A DNA stretch of 64,000 bases from Henckelia pumila (taxonomy: Eukaryota > Streptophyta > Magnoliopsida > Lamiales > Gesneriaceae), in NCBI RefSeq assembly GCF_033568475.1, contig NW_027331831.1, positions 8,246,001-8,310,000 on the forward strand, written 5' to 3'. Every line of letters starts with the position of its first letter. Position 1 is the stretch's first letter. A model generated the notes under the pieces. The model worked only from the letters and a program-made list of their open reading frames with translations. It did not search any database and was not told where the DNA came from. A program made the position numbers and the translations under genes. Shown here piece after piece: positions 46,229 to 59,719 of the stretch.

Positions 46229-48749
46229 TTAATTTGGATCATATAAAGGCATAAACTCATCATTAAGAATTTCATTTTCTAAAAATAGTTTAAGCCTTTG
46301 CCCATTAACTTTAAACACATTATTTGTTGAATCCGACATTTTGGTGATAACAAACAACAACTCATTGTATAGGAATGTGCTGCCAATATTTTGTATTTCA
46401 GGAATCTACTACAACTCCTACCGCAACCGTCTAAACCCTTCAAGTTATCTACCGAAAGCTTGTCAACCGCCTTTGTCTCTCGACCGATTGCAGTCACAAG
46501 CCTATCGACTGGTTATTCAAACCAGCAGAGGATAAATCTATCTACCGGTAGAATGCCAACTGTCTATCAAGATATCTCAAGACAAATACTTGAGACAAGA
46601 CGTTCATTGAAAGATCTTTTATCAAAAGCAGAACCGGCGTATCAGAAGATCTGTTGACTCTTGCATCGAGAGATAAACCGGCGTATCAGAAGATCTGTTG
46701 ACTCTTGCATCGAGACAACAGGTTGCACTAAAATGGCAAAAACGCAGAATGGCTACAGATAAAGCATTCGACCGTTTATACCAGTTTTGGACCCTGGAAG
46801 TTGTCTGCATTTAAAGAAGTGTACGATCTTCATGCAGAATCATCAATGCATTTATGAAGCATTAAATGTGCATTCAATGCAGCATCAGAACGTTAAAAAT
46901 AAAGACGTTGATGATTGACCTATATAAAGGGAAGATTGCTCAAGAAGTGACAAGAAGACAAGCAACACGAAAAATCTCAATCAACTCAATCACTTGAATA
47001 ATATCAGAAGTCCTCATCTGATATACTGAAGCAATACTTGAGCACACTTACAAGATCATTCACTTTCTGCTCAAATAAACCCTCGCCTACAGTTTACATA
47101 TCTGATCTTCAAGGATCATCCTAGGGTTTCCAAGCCTCTCGACCGCTCTGCAGTTTGAGAAGCTCAACCGGACTGTATTCATTATTGAAGAGACTTGAAG
47201 CTACTCTGAAAGCTTCCACCAGTCTGATAAGAACTGAGAATCTTATCTGTGTAAATCTAGGAGTTTCGGATTAGGCATTGGATAAGTCCTAAATCTGAAG
47301 TGGGTGTATTGCAAGACGTTGTAATAACCAAAGTCTTCTAGTGAATTCCTTCCTAAGTGGAAGAAGGGGAGACGTAGAAGGATTAAGCCTTCGAACTTCC
47401 ATAAATCGTGCCTTAGTCTTTACTGCATATTTATCTTATATATTGCTCATACATCGTGTTATAACTTGCCTTTGCATCACTAAAACCTCTGAACTATTTC
47501 CGCACTATTTAAGTTGTTCAAACCATTTTAGAAGTTGAGAAAACAGATTAAGTGAACTAAACTTCACTTGATCATTTTGAAAAGAAAGAAAATAAGTTTC
47601 AGAGTGTATTCACCCCCCCTCTACCCTCTGAACCGATCCCAACATTATTATTTTTAGGATTTTCAACATCAACAGCACCATGAGGATGGACAAATTTAAC
47701 AATAAATGGTCCAGACCATCGTGATCTAAGTTTTTCTGAAAACAAATGCAAGCGAGAATTATAAAGTAAAACTTTTTGTAAAGGCTTTTGTTTTATCTTT
47801 ATAAATCTTTGCATTTTCATATGCATCATTTCTTAATTCTTTTAGTTCATTTAATTGCAATTTTCTTAATTTAGATGCATCATCTAAATTAGTATTAAAT
47901 ATTTTAATAGCCCAATAAGTTTTATGTTCAATTTCAACCGGTAGATGACAATGCTTACCAAAAACTAACCTATATAGTGACATCCCCAATGATGTTTTAA
48001 ATGCAGTTCTATATGCCCATGATACATCACTCAATCTTAAAGACCAATCTTTTCGATTTGGACTGACTGTTTTTTCCAAAATTTGTTTTATTTCTTTATT
48101 TGCAAGTTCAACCTGACCATTCGTTTGAGGGTGATATGGATAGAAACTTTATGTGTAATACCATATTTTCTTAACAACGAAGAAAATGATTTATTTATAA
48201 AATGACTTCCCCCATAACTGATTATAGCTTTAGGTATTCCAAATCGACTAAAAATATTTTCTTTCAAAAATTTTATCACAACTTTATGATCATTAGTTCT
48301 ACATGCAATTGCTTCAATCCATTTTGAAACATAATCGACAGCCACTAAAATATAAGTAAATCCAAAAGATAATGCGAATGGACCCATAAAATCTATTCCC
48401 CAACTGTCAAATATTTCAATGGATTTAAAGGCATCATGTTTCGTTTTGAAATTGAACCCATTTTCTGACAATTTTCACAAGATTTGCAAAATAAATGCGT
48501 ATCTTTGAATAAAAAAGCCCAATAAAATCCACATTGAAATATTTTTGCAGCTGTTTTCTTTGACGAAAAATGACCTCCACATGCCTCATAATGACAAAAT
48601 TTAATGACACTACTTACCTCATTGTCGGGTATGCAACGTCGAAAAATTTGATCAGGACAATACTTAAACAAATAAGGATCATCCCAATAAAATTTTTTGA
48701 CCTCTTTCAAGAATTTATTTTTATCTTGTGAACTCCAATGAGAAGGCAT
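46229..48749 (-). pseudogene. Athila integrase, split by a solo LTR and frame breaks
   Basis: The first piece (48749-48393) holds the HHCC finger (FCHYEACGGHF ... [11 protein letters not shown]). The second (48471-48088) overlaps it in another frame and has IDFMGPF with the first catalytic Asp. In the second catalytic position the usual Asp of the ISDGG word is Tyr ([10 protein letters not shown]). The reading frame shifts again near 48140, after which [19 protein letters not shown] and [20 protein letters not shown] follow (48079-47646). The solo LTR at 46325-47645 interrupts the frame, and the last 32 codons resume at 46324 and stop at 46229. Loss of the Asp and the breaks make it inactive. 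Confidence 0.9.
46325..47645 (+). mobile_element. Solo LTR inserted in the Athila integrase
   Basis: 1321 bp, starting TGTTGAATCCGACATTTTGG and GTGATAACAAACAAC, ending TTCACCCCCCCTCTACCCTC ... GATCCCAACA. A perfect 5-bp target duplication TTATT lies at 46320-46324 and 47646-47650. It shares words and layout with the repeat at 28248-37676, probably the same or a sister family (likely Ty1/copia, judged from recalled LTR ends). It contains two diverged copies of a AGAAGATCTGTTGACTCTTG word (46645 and 46689). No internal region remains, so it arose by LTR-LTR recombination. Confidence 0.85.
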
Positions 48750-48845
48750 CTAATTTGTCACAAGAAAATTTACAATATTAGCAAACCAAGACATAGTAGT
48801 AGCATAGAATAGTTGATCATCCGAAAAATTTTCATTTATTGGTAT

Positions 48846-49244
48846 TTAATTTTGAGACGATTCAAAAATTATTCTTGATAAATGATCGGTTACTACATTT
48901 TCTTTTCCTTTTTTATATTTTATTACAATATCAAATTCTTGTAACAACAAAATCCATCGTATTAATCTCGGCTTAGCATCTTGTTTATTTGATAAATATT
49001 TTATGGCAGAATGATCAGTATAAACAATAGTAGTAGAACCAATTAAATAGGATCGAAATTTATCTAATACAAACACTACTGAAAGTAATTCTTTTTCAGT
49101 TGTTGAATAATTGATTTGAGCACTATTTAAGGTTCTACTAGCATAGTAGATCACATGAGGTTTATCTTCTTTTCTTTGTCCTAACACGGCTCCTACAGCA
49201 TAATCACTTGCATCACACATTAATTCAAAAATGGTAAATACCAA
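48846..49244 (-). pseudogene. Athila RNase H domain
   Basis: [40 protein letters not shown] and [11 protein letters not shown] give the Asp-Glu-Asp residues of the reverse-transcriptase RNase [15 protein letters not shown] and VVTDHLSRI follow. The frame is offset from the RT frame by one extra T in a T run near 49222, so the polyprotein is broken here. Confidence 0.9.
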
Positions 49245-51112
49245 TCAGGAGGTTGTAAAATAGGTGATGTAGTTAAAAGATTAATTATCTTTTTAAAAAC
49301 AGTTTCACATTCTTGAGTCCATTCAAATTGTGCATCTTTTGTTAAAAGATTTGAAATTGGTTTCGATATTATGCTAAATTTTTTTATGAATCTTCTATAA
49401 AATCCCGCATGACCCAAAAATGATCGAATTTCTTTGATCGTGTTTGGTGATGGTAAATTAGCAATAATATCAACCTTAGCTTTATCAACTTCAATTCCTT
49501 TTTCAGATATGACATGCCCTAACACAATTCCGGATTTAACCATGTAGTGACATTTTTCCCAATTTAAAACAAGATTTTTTTCTTCACATCTTTTTAAAAC
49601 TTCTTCCAAATTTTTAAGACAGTTTTCAAATGAGTTTCCAAAAACAGTTATATCATCCATAAAAACTTCCACAAATTCTTCAATCATGTCACTAAAAATA
49701 CTTAGCATGCATCTTTGAAAAGTAGCCGGAGCATTACATAAACCAAATGGCATTCTTTTAAATGCAAAAGTTCCAAAAGGACAAGTGAAAGTAGTTTTTT
49801 CTTGATCTTCTAATGATATTGGTATTTGATAATACCCCGAATACCCATCAAGAAAACAATAAAAAGGATTACCTGCCACTTTCTCTAAAATTTGATCTAA
49901 AAATGGTAACGAAAAGTGATCTTTTCTAGTTGCATCATTTAACTTTCTATAATCAATGCACATACGCCAACTAGATGGAATCCTAGCTTGTAATAATTCT
50001 CCTTTTTCATTTTTTATAACAGTGATGCCTGATTTTTTTGATACTACTTGTGTTGGACTTACCCATTTACTATCCGAGATTGGATAAATAATTCCACCAT
50101 CTAATAATTTTAACACTTCAGTTTTAACAACTTCTTTCATGTGTGGATTTAATCTTATTTGTGGTTGTTGATATGTTTTAGCATTTTCTTCCAAGTGAAT
50201 TCTATGCGTACAGATTAAAGGATTTATACCTTTTATATCTTGCAAAGTCCATCCAATTGCATTTTTGTGTTTTTTAAGTAATGTTATTAAATCTTCTTCT
50301 TGTTTTGGTAAGAGGGTAGAAGATATTACAATAGGATATGTTTGATTTTCACCAAGAAAAGCATATTTTAGTTCTATTGGTAAATGTTTTAATTCAAGTT
50401 TTGGATGATCATCTTCTTTTACTTCTTCAAGTTCATTAATTTCTTCAAATAACTTTGATTTAAAAACACTTTCCACAAAACAAACTTCTGGTTGTTGATT
50501 TAAGTTTTCTTGGTGTATATTTTCTTCAAAGATTGTTTCTATTGCATTATCATCTTCATCTTCATTCATACTTGGTTGTTTACATAAATTGAACACATTA
50601 AGTTCTAAAGTCATGTTTCCAAAAGATAATTTCATTATTCTATTTTGAAAATTAATTAAAGCATTTGAAGTTGCTAGAAATGGACGTCCCAATATTATTG
50701 GAATTTCATTATGCACTTCTATTGGTTGTGTATCCAAGACAATAAAATCCACAGGATATATGAATTTATCGACTTGAACTAACACATCTTCTACGATACC
50801 TCTAGATATTTTGATTGACCTATCGGCTAGTAAAAGAGTGACAGATGTAGATTTTAAATCTCCCAACTTAAGTTTTTCATAAACTGAATAAGGAAGTAAA
50901 TTCACACTTGCTCCCAAATCTAATAAAGTTTTTTTAATTTTATTTTTTACAATAATACATGAAATTGTTGGACAACCTGGATCTTTATATTTCAAAGTAG
51001 AATTATTTTGAATAATAGAACTTACTTGTTCAGTTAAAAATGTTTTCTTCTTTACATGCAATTGTCTTTTAACAGTACATAAATCTTTTAAAAACTTTGC
51101 ATAAGAAGACAC
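49220..51112 (-). CDS. Athila protease-reverse transcriptase part of the polyprotein
   Basis: 630-residue frame. The protease active site [14 protein letters not shown] begins at residue 65 and the flap-side [15 protein letters not shown] follows at about 140. The RT starts near residue 320: [57 protein letters not shown] region, [16 protein letters not shown], then FMDDITVFG (catalytic Asp pair, residues 484-487). [19 protein letters not shown] and [13 protein letters not shown] close the domain. These words match the Athila lineage. Gag and protease are one polyprotein in such elements; here a stop between 51180 and 51112 separates them, so this is a fragment of a broken frame. Confidence 0.9.
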   Translation of the reverse strand: MSSYAKFLKDLCTVKRQLHVKKKTFLTEQVSSIIQNNSTLKYKDPGCPTISCIIVKNKIKKTLLDLGASVNLLPYSVYEKLKLGDLKSTSVTLLLADRSIKISRGIVEDVLVQVDKFIYPVDFIVLDTQPIEVHNEIPIILGRPFLATSNALINFQNRIMKLSFGNMTLELNVFNLCKQPSMNEDEDDNAIETIFEENIHQENLNQQPEVCFVESVFKSKLFEEINELEEVKEDDHPKLELKHLPIELKYAFLGENQTYPIVISSTLLPKQEEDLITLLKKHKNAIGWTLQDIKGINPLICTHRIHLEENAKTYQQPQIRLNPHMKEVVKTEVLKLLDGGIIYPISDSKWVSPTQVVSKKSGITVIKNEKGELLQARIPSSWRMCIDYRKLNDATRKDHFSLPFLDQILEKVAGNPFYCFLDGYSGYYQIPISLEDQEKTTFTCPFGTFAFKRMPFGLCNAPATFQRCMLSIFSDMIEEFVEVFMDDITVFGNSFENCLKNLEEVLKRCEEKNLVLNWEKCHYMVKSGIVLGHVISEKGIEVDKAKVDIIANLPSPNTIKEIRSFLGHAGFYRRFIKKFSIISKPISNLLTKDAQFEWTQECETVFKKIINLLTTSPILQPPDWYLPFLN

Positions 51113-51179
51113 TTGTTTAATAGCATCTAATAATGAAATATTTATTTTTACTTGTTTAAAAATTTAATAAATATCATAA

Positions 51180-52689
51180 TCATTTTTTTGTTTTTTTATT
51201 ATTAACTAATGCATGAGGAAAAGGAACATTTTTATTTGACTCACATATTACTTCAGATAATTTATCATCAACTTTCTTATTATTAGGACCCAAAGCATCA
51301 TCTTTCTCAAAAGTATCGGGATTTGAATCCTTACTCTTTGAGTTTAATTGATCTTTGTTTTCATCACTATATGGATCATTAACTATTTTATCACTTCTAA
51401 GAGTAATAACAACTTTTACTTGATCAAATTTATCTTGATTTTGATTTTTAGGATTAGGTTGTGGTTGAAATGGAAATTTTCCTTTTTTCATGAATATTAA
51501 GTGCAGATGCAAATTTTGCAAGAGTTTCTTTCAAATCATTCATAGATTGAATGTTTTGAATATTGATAGACTCTTGCTTTTGAATGTATGCATGAATTTC
51601 ATCTTCAAAATGTTTTTTTGGAGGTGGGATATAAGGAGCATAACCTTGATGATTTTGGTTATTTTGAAAAGGTTGTTGTGAAGGTTGTGCATTATTATCG
51701 TTCCTCCAACTAAAATTAGGATGATTTCTCCAACCAGGATTATATGTTTGTGAAAAGGGATCTAATGTTGGTTTTTTAAAATTATTAACATAATTGGCTT
51801 GTTCATGGAGACATTCTTTAAATGAAGGCAAAGTAGGACAATTTTTTGTAAGATGGTCATGTGTGTCACATATATGACAAATAATTTCTTGAAAACTTTT
51901 TAATTGATCACTCTTTTTCATTTCTAATGACTCGATTTTTCTTGCTAAAGATGCAAGTTTGGCTTGAATATATACATCATCTTTAAGATTATAAATACCA
52001 ACCCCATTTGTTGAATTATTGGTTTTACTTGGTGGTTCAATTGAGTCTATATTATCCCAATTTTGAGCATTTTCTGCTAATGATTCCAAATATTCCATAG
52101 CTTCATTTGGGTTTTTATCTTCAAAAGTTCCATTACACATGAATTCTATCATTTGCCTATCTTTAGGTATTAAACCTTCATAAAAGTGAGAAACTATTTT
52201 CAATATTTCAAAACCATGTTGTGGGCATGTATTAAATAACTCTTTATATCTATCCCAACATTGATAAAATGTTTCCCCTTGTTTTTGAGAAAAATTTGTA
52301 ATTTGTCTTTTAAAAGAGTTTGTTCTATGGGAAGGGAAAAACTTTTTTAGAAATTATTGTTGCATTTCTTCACATGATCTTATTGAACTTGATCTCAAAT
52401 TTTGCAACCATGTTTTAGCTTTATCTTTTAAAGAAAAAGGAAAAAGCTTTAATCGAACAATATCCATGCTACAATTTTGATCATTATAAGTGTTGCAAAC
52501 CTCCTCAAATTCTCTTAAATGCAAATATGGATTTTCAGAATCTAGGCCATGAAAATTTGGTAAAAGTTGAATAATTTGAGGTTTAAAATTGAAATTAGAT
52601 GCATCAGGAGGAAAAACTAAACAAGATGGTGTACTAGTTATTATTGGATTCATATGGTGCCTAAGTGTTCTTGGTTGTTCATGTTCTTG

Positions 52690-52775
<86 letters not shown>

Positions 52776-52866
52776 CATCTTGATTATTATAATTATCCTC
52801 CATGTTTAAAATATTTTCAGATACTCGAACAAGTCTACCACTTTGTTTACGACTCCAAACAATCAT
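51180..52866 (-). pseudogene. Athila gag with poly-Asn tract, one stop and one frameshift
   Basis: Frame opens at 52866. A run of about 30 Asn codons (an ATT microsatellite on +, 52690-52775) follows a short N-terminus. The gag core has PNFHGLDSENPYLHLREFEE, KLFPFSLKDKAKTWL, an in-frame TAA at 52354, then ETFYQCWDRYKELFNTCPQH, IVSHFYEGL and a zinc knuckle CHICDTHDHLTKNC. GWRNHPNFSWRN follows. Near 51500 the frame moves at an A run (one extra base) and continues to 51180. Gag forms the virus-like particle. Apart from these two breaks the protein looks complete. Confidence 0.9.
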
Positions 52867-52931
52867 ACAGTTAAAAACAACATACTATTCACATAAATAA
52901 CATAAATAACAAAAATTAAACTTAATTTATA

Positions 52932-52951
52932 CCTCCCCGGCAACGGCGCCA
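52932..52951 (-). other. Primer-binding site of the Athila-lineage element (tRNA-Asp)
   Basis: TGGCGCCGTTGCCGGGGA on the minus strand, 6 bases from the 5' LTR end. It is complementary to the 3' end of tRNA-Asp, the common primer of Athila/Tat elements. Confidence 0.85.
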
Positions 52952-53025
52952 AAAACTTGCTACAACTTAAATTGTAATTCATCCAAGTGTAGGTTGTCTG
53001 CAAGTAATATACTCGTGAGTACGAG

Positions 53026-55440
53026 TGTGGGGACCTCGGGTTGCTAATATCGTCTTAGGACAACTAATGATTAATTAAACAATTAATCAAACAATTAAAG
53101 AATAATAAATCAAGAGTAGAATTTTTTTTAAAAAAAAAATCGGAGCCTCGCTCGATCGGTCAAAAGCAGCCGATCGAGCGAGCAAGAAAATCATGCCCTC
53201 GGGTTTGATCAGAATTTGGCCTCGCTCGATCGGTCAAATCCTGCCGATCGAGCGAGCAAGAAAAATCAAGTTTTCTGCCCAAGAAAACCAGGCCTCGCTC
53301 GATCGGTGAAATTCACCCGATCGAGCGGGCACCATTTCCAGAAAAATTCAGAACATTCTTTGCTGTCAAAACTTGGAACCATGGCATGAATCAACCATAA
53401 ATCTACTTCTAAACATGGTATACAATCTGGGAACATACATATAGACATGTACCAAGTCCTCAACCTCAAATCATGTGATTCTTACATCAAACAAATAACA
53501 TAATAAACATTTATCGAGCAAGCTACACAAGGACTCAAATGTGAGCTTCAAATATAAAAGTGTTTATCAAGTTTTATGCTATCTAACTACCATTCTTCAT
53601 CTTAAACCCGAGTCCACACTTGCTAAATCTCGCTCCCGAGCTATCAACATCATCTCAGACTAGCTCATGCCCCATCTGTTGCAATGCATACATACAAAAC
53701 AAAGCAACAACCGGATAAACTCCGATGAGAAATCATCTCAGTATAAGCAACATATAAAGCATTAAATAAATCATAATGACTCTATTCAATCGACTCAAAA
53801 AATAGAGTAAATAACGCTTCTTTCGATCGATCGGGAATTGATTCATACTTCTTCGTTTCCATCAAGATTCGTATCCGATCTTGACATGAATATTCATCTA
53901 TCGAAATCATTCCGGATTCGAAAATAAGGTCGTCCTCCGACCTCGGCATAGAATCAATTCGTATCATCATCGTATCAACATCATATCAACTCAAAATCAA
54001 AGATCCACTACCTGGGATGGATCGACAACATAAAAATCAAATCGAAATAATAAATACATATGTGGTTTTGGCGGGACAACTCAAGAAGAATCGATCTTGA
54101 GTTTCAAAATCCCTGACTCTCGATGTCGTCATTATACCTTCGTATTTATTCTGTTTTGAACGCTTTAATCTGAAACATAACATCAAAACATTCATATCAA
54201 TCTTCATTCTAGTCAATCATTTCAGAATCGAGTCACAATCATCAATATATCTTCAATCAAATTCATTTCAAACCTCACATCTTCTTCTTTGGTTCGAATT
54301 CGGAGTCTTGAGTCGTTAGCCTTCAAAACTAGTCTGAAACGGAGAAATAAAATTGCTATATCATCGATAACATCTAAAAGAACATCTCATCTCAGTTATA
54401 GGCTATCAAAACGGCTTCAAATCATCAATCGACGGCGTAGCGATTAAAAATCGGTAACCGATGAAATATCGAATTCGAATCTAACTTATTTAACTTCATG
54501 AACGTGTGATATATCAGCACTATAACCTCATACACCAGCATATCAACACAATCAGCTGCTATAACTCTCTATATACATGCTGGAAATCATAACAAGTTCA
54601 TTCAAGAATCAATCTTCGATTCGTTTTCGATATCGGAATGTAAATACGTTGAATAACGTAAACATAACATCAATTCCTGATATCTATCAAATTTCAATCT
54701 TCAAAACTTGCCAAAGTAATTCAAAACTTACATCAAGTCGAAGTACTCGTCGCAAGTATTCCAGAACACTTTTCGAAATTGAAATCGGACGATAGGATCA
54801 AAAGTTACGGGATTTCGAAAATCAGAAATCAAAAGAAAGGAAGAGGATCTCGACCTCTGTTCTGAAAATTCTGAATTACACATTTGGAATACACGTATCA
54901 TACTGATAAATCTGATTAAAAATCGGATATGTATTGCATATTTGCAATTTAACCCCAGTCTTCATGAATTGCAATTCAGTCCTCGGCCTTCGTTTTAATT
55001 CAATTTCAATCCAAAATAATTTAAGAATATTATAATTTAAATCGAAACTCTAAATATTCCCAAATTAAATATACTCGAATTAAAATTAAATAAATTTGGA
55101 TTAATTAAATAATCCTGGCCTTTTGCACTTTATCCCTTCAAACTTTGATATTTGCAAATCAGTCCCTGATCGGGTTGTATCTTCAAAATTAATCTTCTTT
55201 AATTCCCGAAACATGGAATTTAATCTTAAATTCCATAAATATTCAAATCGAATATTTATTCTTTTAATTTAAGAATTCTCGGAATTTAATTCTCAAAATC
55301 CGTAAATTCTCAAATTAAATATTTTCGGCTCGGAAATTAAATCTATCATTTTCATAACTTCTCAAATCAATATTAGCCCATAATATGAAATTTAATTCTC
55401 AAATCTCATAATTAATAATTTAATATTTCTGGGCCTTACA
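53026..55440 (-). repeat. 3' LTR of the nested non-coding element
   Basis: 2415 bp. Three strong inverted repeats CTCGCTCGATCGG...CCGATCGAGCGAG with 13-base arms sit at 53147-53182, 53221-53256 and 53294-53329. In element sense they lie near the end of the LTR. Short open frames such as 53782-53970 occur in both LTRs but have no known domain. Confidence 0.9.
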
Positions 55441-55456
55441 ATTCCTCTCCTCTAAG
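55441..55456 (-). other. Polypurine tract of the nested element
   Basis: TTAGAGGAGAGGAAT on the minus strand next to the 3' LTR. Confidence 0.75.
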
Positions 55457-58400
55457 GAATGTTTTCGTCCTCGAAATCGCATTCAATCGAACTATTCAAT
55501 CTGATAGACTGAATGATTATCTGAAGTAATTCTCACTTCAATCATCCAACTCTGATCTTCGTATCTCATCTCTTCATTTCTTATCAGACTATTTCTTTGA
55601 ATCTGCTTCTATTTTCTTGTACTTTAATTAACCGATAAGAATCCTTTCTGAGTGGTTTCTTTCTCAATCAAGGATCTGTCAAATAATCGACTTAACTCAT
55701 AATATTTTCAATATATATCTCATCGGATTAAAGCACGTAGGAAGAATCGACTGATACTTCCTTCACATAGATACGTGGAACAAATCAGATCCATCATATC
55801 AAGCTGAAAAGAATAAATCGTTCAATCAAATCATCAATTCTATCTGACATCTCAGTCAATGAAATTCAGCTTCAGTGACGACTTGTTTCTTTCTCCATAT
55901 TATTCCATGCTCTACATAGAACATATATCAAATCTACACTGTCATTCTGTTCATCGCTTCAAAATCAGTATTCTCATTCATATTCTGAATCTGTAAAACA
56001 ACTCTGCTCTTTCTCAATTCTGAATTGAATAATGTTTCAATAATAACTCTTTCGCTTAACGAATCAGTTTCAGCTTCAAAAGTTATATCTATCATTCAAT
56101 TACTAATTATGTTTCTTCTTCTTTGTTTTTATTTCGTACAGATTCATCTTCAACATCTTTGTGTGTCTCAAATCAAATCTGATCTGATATCGACAAATCA
56201 TGTCTGATCTAATGTCATATACTTAGGTAGTATCATTTCAACACAAAGGAATCAGATTTCTTTTCATCATATCATCATAGCATTATCTCAAAATCGACTC
56301 AATAGCTGTTACAGGAATTATAATCATCAAGTGGCAACACATCAATTCAATTAATACCGAATCAGGTATTAAAGTTCTGAGAATATTCTCAACATCTGGA
56401 AAATCAACTCAAATAATCCATCAATCGAAGAATGATATAATGTAATCACATATAACCAACTCTCAGAACATCAATCAATCAATTGATGCCACATCCTGTC
56501 GAATAAAATCTAAAGTCTTAATCCTGACAATAGATTTTAATCATTCCTGTAATTCCATCATATCTCTATCTTTTCCACAACTATCTAGTCATATCTGTAT
56601 CACATCTTATACAGCGTATTCTAAAATTCTGATTAGTCTATTCGGACTATCTATTAATCAGAGTATAATATGTTGTATTCACATATTTCAAAGTATTCAG
56701 AGCTGTTGATAATCGGTATCATGTCAGATAAAGTTCATTCTCGAAATTCGATTCATCTTCTCTGACTATTCTTCAATTCAAGATTAACATTTTGTACTTT
56801 CACATCCAAAAAGTACTCAAAGCCTTCTGTTCGTCTGTATTACAATTCACTAGTAAACCTAATGTCTCAATTTAAAACAATAATTCTTGGCTTAATGTGA
56901 CATCTCGCACAATTCTAATCACGGATCAGTGATTTATTCGTACAGACAGATCATCTTATTCAGTAACTTCAATCAATCTGATCATAACTAACACATGTTT
57001 ACCTCATCTATACTGCTTCATCATGGTAGTTTCGCAAAATATTCTTTCAAATCATAATCTCGTAACAATTCTGGAGATTCTAAACTGTTACTGAACTAAT
57101 CTAGTCAATGATTTTCAACTTCATAAGAAACTCTCTATACGTTTAACTTCGAAAACGTACTAATTCTGTTACATCTGTTTGCTTAATCTTCTGATAAAAC
57201 AATTATTGAACGAATATTGAAGTCATTGTTGTGCAATTCTTCAAATTCTGATATTTCTTTTCAAAAATATCAGTCACAATCAGATAATCAGTCACAAATG
57301 AATTCATCCATTCTGATCTGAGGCTTCAATTCATATCTCAATCTGGCATTCTTTACTGAATTCTCATCGTTTCAATTTACTTTCTGTGTTTCTTTCATCT
57401 TCTTGAACAGTTCTGGCTTACTTTCAATCGAAAATCATTCTGATTGGTGATATATTCGTCTGAATATTCAAACCAGAATACACAGAAATCTGGAATCAAT
57501 TCATCGGATGCCTATTCCATTCCTCATTTCTATCTCCAAATACCGACAATTCATATCATCTAACCAAAAATCATGGATCATATTCAAATTCTTCTATCAG
57601 TTACGAGCCAACAATCTTAAAATACGCTGAAATATCGTCAAAGGATCAATAATTCTCAAAATCAAAAGAAATAAATCAAGATTGAGAAAATCCCTCAATC
57701 AAGGTCATCCAAAATCAAATCTTTTGGATAACAAACTCTGCAAAGTGAAAACAACTCACTTGCATCACCCAACTCAGAATGAGTGAATCAACACAGGCTC
57801 TAAACGAAAGCAATGTGCCATGAGAGCCAATCAATATTCAATCATTTCAAGAATCATATTTCCAATTGATGTAATCGATTCAGCATAATCAAAGAAAAGA
57901 CTCAACTGTAACTGATTTTCATATCATCGTCTATCTTATAAACCTCAAAAGCAGTATTCAATTCATCAATTCATCAAGTCTCTATAAAATTCCAATTCAC
58001 AACTTAAACGAAAGTCGAAATCTTACTGGAATATATCTGTCATCTCTATTCATCGGCATATCTATCAATGCTGATTTAGATCTTGAACATATCTAGTGCA
58101 TCGAATATACTGATTTCGGAATATTTCTGTAATCCAACATCATATATCAAACCGAAATCACAGAATCTTAATTCTAAATCTCATATCATATCATCTTATC
58201 CATATGCACATTATGTTCTGGCTGATCTAATTCAATCGCTTCTTATAATCAATTTTATAACAATCTGTAATAGGTTATTGCATCATCATCTATCATGCAA
58301 CCTAACTGATATCTCAAATACGAACACAATCATATTCAGTTTCTGTTCTTTGAAGCAAAATCATGTTCAGTCTCATTTCATCAATTCAGTAGTTCAATTC

Positions 58401-59702
58401 TTCAGTTCAATTCACAAAGTCTCTTTTCTGATACAGAGGTACGATATAACACAACTTCCAGCTATCATATATTTATTGCACCAATAACATAAACAGGTTA
58501 AAACAAAATAAATCTGTTACCTGCAATTTCATTCTCAGGTGCAATTTTATTCTGATCCTTTGTATACTTCTGGAACCATTCTTCATTCAAATCATCTAGA
58601 ATCTGATTTACTTAGGACATCGCCTAATAAATCTGCCTGAACTGTTTTTACACTGATCGTTAGGATATCTCCTCCCACAATCAGTGTAATAATCATTAGC
58701 ATACTCTGCATTCAGAACCAGACTAATTTGTCTCAGTTCGCTATAATTAAAGAACTACTTCTAGACCTTTCATCTCATATCTGCTCTAAAATAGAAATTG
58801 TAGCTAAAGTTGTGATTATCTCACATACTATGGCATGTCTACAATTTCATTCTTTCTGCCTCATCATTCAAATTCAGTTCTCTTAGCCGTATTTATGTCT
58901 TTCATAAAATGTTTCAGTCGTCCACATTTATTCAGACATAATCCCCGAATCCAAGCCACCACTAACAATTCAATGTTGAGCTTCTTCATCATCATCATCA
59001 ACAATTCAAAGAATTGTAGTAAACTTGAAAATCAATTAAGGCATTCTCCAAGATTCAAAATATTCAAAATATTCGACTTCTAATGGGTATATCTTTCTTT
59101 CTGATCATTTCTATCTGTTGTGACAAAGAATCATGAATCAAAATCTGTTCTGAGCACTTACCAACAAATAAATATACCTCAAGTCTGTCAGAATTTTTTC
59201 ATCAAAATCTATCAGCTGGTTGCTAGGTCTTGAAGTTGATAAACAGTCAATCTGATACGTCATTCATCAGTATCTTTCAGGTATCTGAACGACTGATCAA
59301 GTTTTTCAAGCCAACTTCTACCTGCAATATCATCTATTCATTCGCTGATATTCTGTTCTGTTCAATCAGAGATACTTCTTTCAGCTGAGCAATACGGTTC
59401 TGTTCAGTCTGACCATACCATTCTGTTTAGTCTGGGGTGCTTACCTCACCCAAAGAACATTGTTTTCTTCGATTCTGGGTGCTTACATCACCCGAGGAAA
59501 ATCTTATAACAAAATCAGTAAAAAATTCAAAAATTTAAAAATCAGTAAATCAAGCAGTTGAATTTCAACGATAGATCACGTTCACATGCAATTTATCAAA
59601 TCATCGAATCATCAAATCAAGTAATGCACAATCATGCAATACTATAAATGCATGTGACTCAATCTACCCCGCTCAGTTTCTATCTCAGTCCAAGAAACTT
59701 AC
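55457..59702 (-). other. Internal region of the nested element without coding capacity
   Basis: About 4.2 kb, TCA/ATC-rich on the + strand. No gag, protease, RT or integrase motif is visible on either strand. The frames at 56025-56207, 58083-58487 and 58835-59083 lack domains and lie on the strand opposite to the element. A GGGTGATGTAAGCACCC-like unit occurs twice near the primer-binding site (about 59437-59500). Confidence 0.65.
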
Positions 59703-59714
59703 GCTCTGATACCA
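59703..59714 (-). other. Primer-binding site of the nested element (initiator tRNA-Met)
   Basis: GCTCTGATACCA on +, that is TGGTATCAGAGC on the minus strand, 5 bases inside the 5' LTR. This fixes the element's direction. Confidence 0.9.
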
Positions 59715-59719
59715 CCTGT

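Noticed and set aside
52665..52874. Poly-Tyr open frame on +
   Set aside because: Opposite-strand reading of the Asn microsatellite in the Athila gag.
53782..53970. 62-codon minus-strand frame present in both LTRs of the nested element
   Set aside because: Conserved only because LTRs are young duplicates; no domain or start context.
58083..58487. 134-codon + frame inside the nested element
   Set aside because: Antisense to the element, Ser/Ile/His-rich low complexity, no known motif.
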